DNA of 64,000 nucleotides from NCBI RefSeq assembly GCF_036169555.1, contig NZ_CP108032.1:4030001-4094000 (forward strand), written 5' to 3'. This document shows, piece by piece, positions 61,628-64,000 of this stretch. The stretch comes from Streptomyces sp. NBC_00306. Lineage in GTDB: Bacteria; Actinomycetota; Actinomycetes; Streptomycetales; Streptomycetaceae. The notes under the pieces were generated by a model, which did not search any database, had not been told where the DNA came from, and saw only the letters and a program-made list of their open reading frames with translations. Within the stretch, counting starts at the first letter, position 1. Every line of letters starts with the position of its first letter. Made by a program: the position numbers and the translations under genes.

Positions 61628-62305
61628 TCAGCGGCCCTCGTCGCGATCGGCAGCCTCCGCCTCGGCCTGCTTCGCCTGGACCTCGGGATCGAGCGCTTCC
61701 GGACTGCCGTCGACGGACGTCAGCGGATCGCGGTCGGCGAGTTCCGTCGCAGCGGGCGGCTCGACCAGCCAGTCGGGGTTGGCCTGCTTGTCCCACCACT
61801 TCCAGGCGGCCACAGCGCCGCCGGCCAGAACACCGATGATCGCGAGACCCTTGGCAAGACGCGCGGCCTTCGAGCGCCGCTCGTGCTTCCTCACCAACTT
61901 CTGAATGTCCTTCGCCGTCACCTGACCGCGCAGAGCGGCCAGCGCGGCAGCGGAGCGAGCCGCAGCCTCTTCCCGTACGGGCTGAGCGGCGGCAACGGCG
62001 TGTTCGACGCGCGGAACTGTGTAGTCCGCCGCCTGACGGGCTGCCCTGCGAGCCGTGATCGCGGCCCGGTGCGCGGCGTCGTCCACCTTCGGCGGCACAT
62101 GCGGTGCGACACGGGTGTCGTACTGAGCACGGGCCTTCTTGGCGGCCTTGGAGACCTTGGGCGCGAGCCGGACGCGGGCTTCCTGCGCGTAAAGCGCGGC
62201 CTGGTCCTTGGCAGTACCGGCGTAGGGCGCCACCACGTCCGCGGCGTGCAGCACGCTTTCCTTCGCCGTACCGGTCGCGGCGCGCACGCTGTCCATGCGG
62301 GTCAC
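61628..62305 (-). CDS. DUF5324 family membrane-associated protein
   Basis: A 225-residue protein from GTG 62305 (VTRMDSVRAATGTAKESVLHAAD), with GAGGAGGAGG upstream. It is an Ala/Arg/Lys-rich helical protein with amphipathic, coiled-coil-like repeats at ~1-110, a basic stretch KDIQKLVRKHERRSKAARLAK, one hydrophobic helix at ~147-166 and an acidic tail. Known only as DUF5324 in Streptomyces; no role known. Divergent from the cyclophilin gene. Confidence 0.82.
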   Translation of the reverse strand: MTRMDSVRAATGTAKESVLHAADVVAPYAGTAKDQAALYAQEARVRLAPKVSKAAKKARAQYDTRVAPHVPPKVDDAAHRAAITARRAARQAADYTVPRVEHAVAAAQPVREEAAARSAAALAALRGQVTAKDIQKLVRKHERRSKAARLAKGLAIIGVLAGGAVAAWKWWDKQANPDWLVEPPAATELADRDPLTSVDGSPEALDPEVQAKQAEAEAADRDEGR

Positions 62306-62580
62306 GGGGATCCTCCTCCTCGGTGGCGTTCTGGGGCCTGGGGATTTCCCCAGTTCGGCACAGTTTCGCCTTTCCGTCTGAATGGAAATCATGCCCGCAG
62401 ACCTCATGCTCGGCATGTGGGGCCGGGCATCCGGGTCATGTTTGGGAGCTTCCGCTCGACGATGCCACGATTCGCCCCGGAGCGCGCCGCTTCGGCGAGG
62501 ACTCCGCCGCTTTTCTCCGTGAGCGGCCCTTCCGTGCGAGGATCGGTGGACGTCAGACGAGACTTACGGAAGGCAGGATC

Positions 62581-63114
62581 GTGGCCGAGCAGCTTTACGC
62601 CACCCTGAAGACCAACCAAGGCGACATCGAGATCCGGCTCCTGCCGAACCACGCGCCCAAGACGGTCAAGAACTTTGTCGAACTCGCTCAGGGCGAGCGC
62701 GAGTGGACCCACCCGGCGACCGGCAAGAAGTCCACGGACAGGCTGTACGACGGCACGGTCTTCCACCGCGTCATCAGCGGCTTCATGATCCAGGGCGGCG
62801 ACCCGCTGGGTAACGGCACCGGCGGCCCGGGTTACGAGTTCGGTGACGAGTTCCACCCGGACCTTGCCTTCGACAAGCCGTACCTGCTGGCCATGGCGAA
62901 CGCCGGCCCGGGCACCAACGGCTCGCAGTTCTTCATCACGGTGTCGCCCACCTCGTGGCTGACCCGCAAGCACACCATCTTCGGCGAGGTCAGCACGGAG
63001 GCGGGCAAGAAGGTCGTGGACGCGATCGTCGGCACCCAGACAAACCCGCGGACCGACCGCCCGCTCAACGACGTCGTGATCGAGTCCGTCGTCGTCGAGA
63101 CCCGCGAGGGCTGA
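62581..63114 (+). CDS. Peptidyl-prolyl cis-trans isomerase (cyclophilin type)
   Basis: A 177-residue cyclophilin from GTG 62581 with AAGGCAGG upstream. It speeds proline isomerisation during folding in the cytoplasm; no signal peptide is present. The catalytic segment is VFHRVISGFMIQGGDPLGNGTGG (~61-83), and GTNGSQFFITVSPT and W-LTRKHTIFGEV follow. It is the cytoplasmic PpiB form. A wobble-containing hairpin is downstream. Confidence 0.95.
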   Translation: MAEQLYATLKTNQGDIEIRLLPNHAPKTVKNFVELAQGEREWTHPATGKKSTDRLYDGTVFHRVISGFMIQGGDPLGNGTGGPGYEFGDEFHPDLAFDKPYLLAMANAGPGTNGSQFFITVSPTSWLTRKHTIFGEVSTEAGKKVVDAIVGTQTNPRTDRPLNDVVIESVVVETREG

Positions 63115-63146
63115 TTTCCCGGGCCTGGTCCCCAGGGGAACCAATG

Positions 63147-63178
63147 CGCCCCGTCCGTCCGTAAGGATGGACGGGGCG
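63147..63178 (+). terminator. Hairpin between cyclophilin and rhomboid genes
   Basis: 14-bp stem (63147-63160 with 63165-63178) with one G-U pair and GTAA loop, 32 bases after the stop. Confidence 0.75.
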
Positions 63179-63210
63179 GTGTTTTTGAGCGAGGGAGATT
63201 GAGGGATCCC

Positions 63211-64000
63211 ATGGACCAGGTGCCAGGCACTCCGAAGGAGCCGCAGGACGCACACAGCCTGCCCAGCTGCTACCGGCATCCCGGCCGCGAGACGGGCATC
63301 AGCTGCGTGCGCTGCGAGCGGCCGATCTGTCCGGACTGCATGGTCGACGCCTCCGTGGGTTTCCAGTGCCCCGACTGCGTGCGCACCGGCTCCGGCACCG
63401 GGCACGCTCCGGCGGCGAACCAGCCACGGACCATCGCGGGCGGCAGCATCCGCTCCGACGCCTTCCTGATCACCAAGATCCTCGTGGCCCTCAACGCCGC
63501 CGTGTACGTGGTGGTGCTCGCCCTGGGCGACCGCTTCCTCGACGAGACGCTGCTGATCGGGTACGCGTACAACCCCCAGCTCAACGAGGTCGTCGGAGTC
63601 GCGGACGGCGAGTGGTACCGCCTGATCACCTCGGTGTTCCTGCACGAAGAGGTGCCCCACATCCTCTTCAACCTCGTGGGGCTGTGGTTCCTGGGCAAGA
63701 TGGTCGAGCCGGAACTCGGCCGCTCCCGCTTCCTCGCGGTCTATCTCATCTCGGGGCTCGGCGGCAGCGCGCTCGCCTATCTGCTCGCCGCCCCGAACCA
63801 GGGGTCCCTGGGTGCGTCGGGCGCCATCTACGGCCTGATCGGCGCGTTCGCGGTGCTCGCGCGTCGCAAGAACCTCGACATGCGGCCGGTCATCGCGATC
63901 CTGGTGATCAGTCTGATCTTCACCTTCAACCGCGAGGGCATCTCCTGGCAGGGGCACATCGGCGGTCTGGTCGCCGGTGCTCTGGTCACCCTCGGGCTCG
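63211..64000 (+). CDS. Rhomboid family intramembrane serine protease, 3' end cut
   Basis: Starts at ATG 63211 (GAGGGA upstream) and runs off the window; ~263 residues are visible. The N-terminus has a zinc-binding B-box-like domain with Cys pairs (CYRHPGRETGISCVRCERPI, then CPDCM and CPDC, ~20-60). The rhomboid domain follows: HILFNLVGLWFLG in helix 2, the catalytic Ser in GASGAIYG (~205-212) and the catalytic His in W-QGHIGGLVAG near 250. Such proteases cut membrane proteins within the bilayer. Common neighbour of ppi in Streptomyces. Confidence 0.94.
   Translation, partial: MDQVPGTPKEPQDAHSLPSCYRHPGRETGISCVRCERPICPDCMVDASVGFQCPDCVRTGSGTGHAPAANQPRTIAGGSIRSDAFLITKILVALNAAVYVVVLALGDRFLDETLLIGYAYNPQLNEVVGVADGEWYRLITSVFLHEEVPHILFNLVGLWFLGKMVEPELGRSRFLAVYLISGLGGSALAYLLAAPNQGSLGASGAIYGLIGAFAVLARRKNLDMRPVIAILVISLIFTFNREGISWQGHIGGLVAGALVTLGL

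Overview
This window is the origin-proximal core of a linear Streptomyces-type chromosome. The evidence is very high GC, frequent GTG starts, strong GC bias at the third codon position, and the gene order rpmH < > dnaA - oriC - dnaN - gnd - recF - DUF721/dciA - gyrB - gyrA. The left arm carries parAB, trxBA, sigM, a MurJ homologue, a CCA-adding enzyme, inositol-phosphate synthase, a class A PBP, a FemX-like protein, the rpsF-ssb-rpsR-rplI operon and dnaB. This matches the arrangement known for Streptomyces coelicolor around SCO3856-SCO3911. No phage, insertion sequence, CRISPR array or biosynthetic cluster is evident.

Region by region. 1-9.8 kb is an accessory-like segment: a His/Gln/Pro-rich protein cut by the window edge, a small membrane protein, a GNAT-MarR-GNAT run, a winged-helix AlkZ-like gene whose last codons look frameshifted, a serine beta-lactamase-like hydrolase, a dihydrofolate-reductase-like protein, a broken alcohol dehydrogenase tail, a DUF2461 protein and dnaB. 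9.8-25.9 kb holds a MATE exporter, ribosomal protein/SSB genes, a cell-envelope block (FemX-like, alanine-racemase-like, GT87-like membrane protein, PBP), a PadR repressor with a near-perfect palindromic operator, inositol phosphate synthase, an MFS protein and the CCA enzyme. 26-36 kb runs DUF6049 protein - murJ - pseudokinase - sigM - anti-sigma - trxB - trxA, linking lipid II export to redox and envelope stress control. 36.9-42.9 kb is parB-parA, rsmG, khpB/jag, yidC, yidD, rnpA, rpmH, all leftward. 43.2-55.7 kb is the replication initiation block, with about 20 DnaA boxes between dnaA and dnaN. 55.7-64 kb contains tRNA-Ile(GAU), tRNA-Ala(UGC), several small actinobacterial proteins, an XRE regulator beside a Ser/Thr kinase, a cyclophilin and a truncated rhomboid protease.

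The strongest DNA-level pattern is a set of ten perfect parS sites (14-bp core GTTTCACGTGAAAC), all between 1.4 and 39.3 kb. I see none from 39.3 to 64 kb. Several lie in the gap between convergent genes. One is centred in a 32-bp perfect palindrome. Two are embedded in reading frames, where they force a Val-Ser-Arg-Glu-Thr peptide. A second small group of DnaA boxes lies between dnaB and the MATE gene, about 35 kb from oriC. These patterns, a reading-frame break in the AlkZ-like gene, the alcohol dehydrogenase remnant, the degenerate MurJ-linked kinase, the tyrosine-less racemase-like protein and a 27-bp tandem repeat are the observations most worth following. I found no convincing wholly new system.
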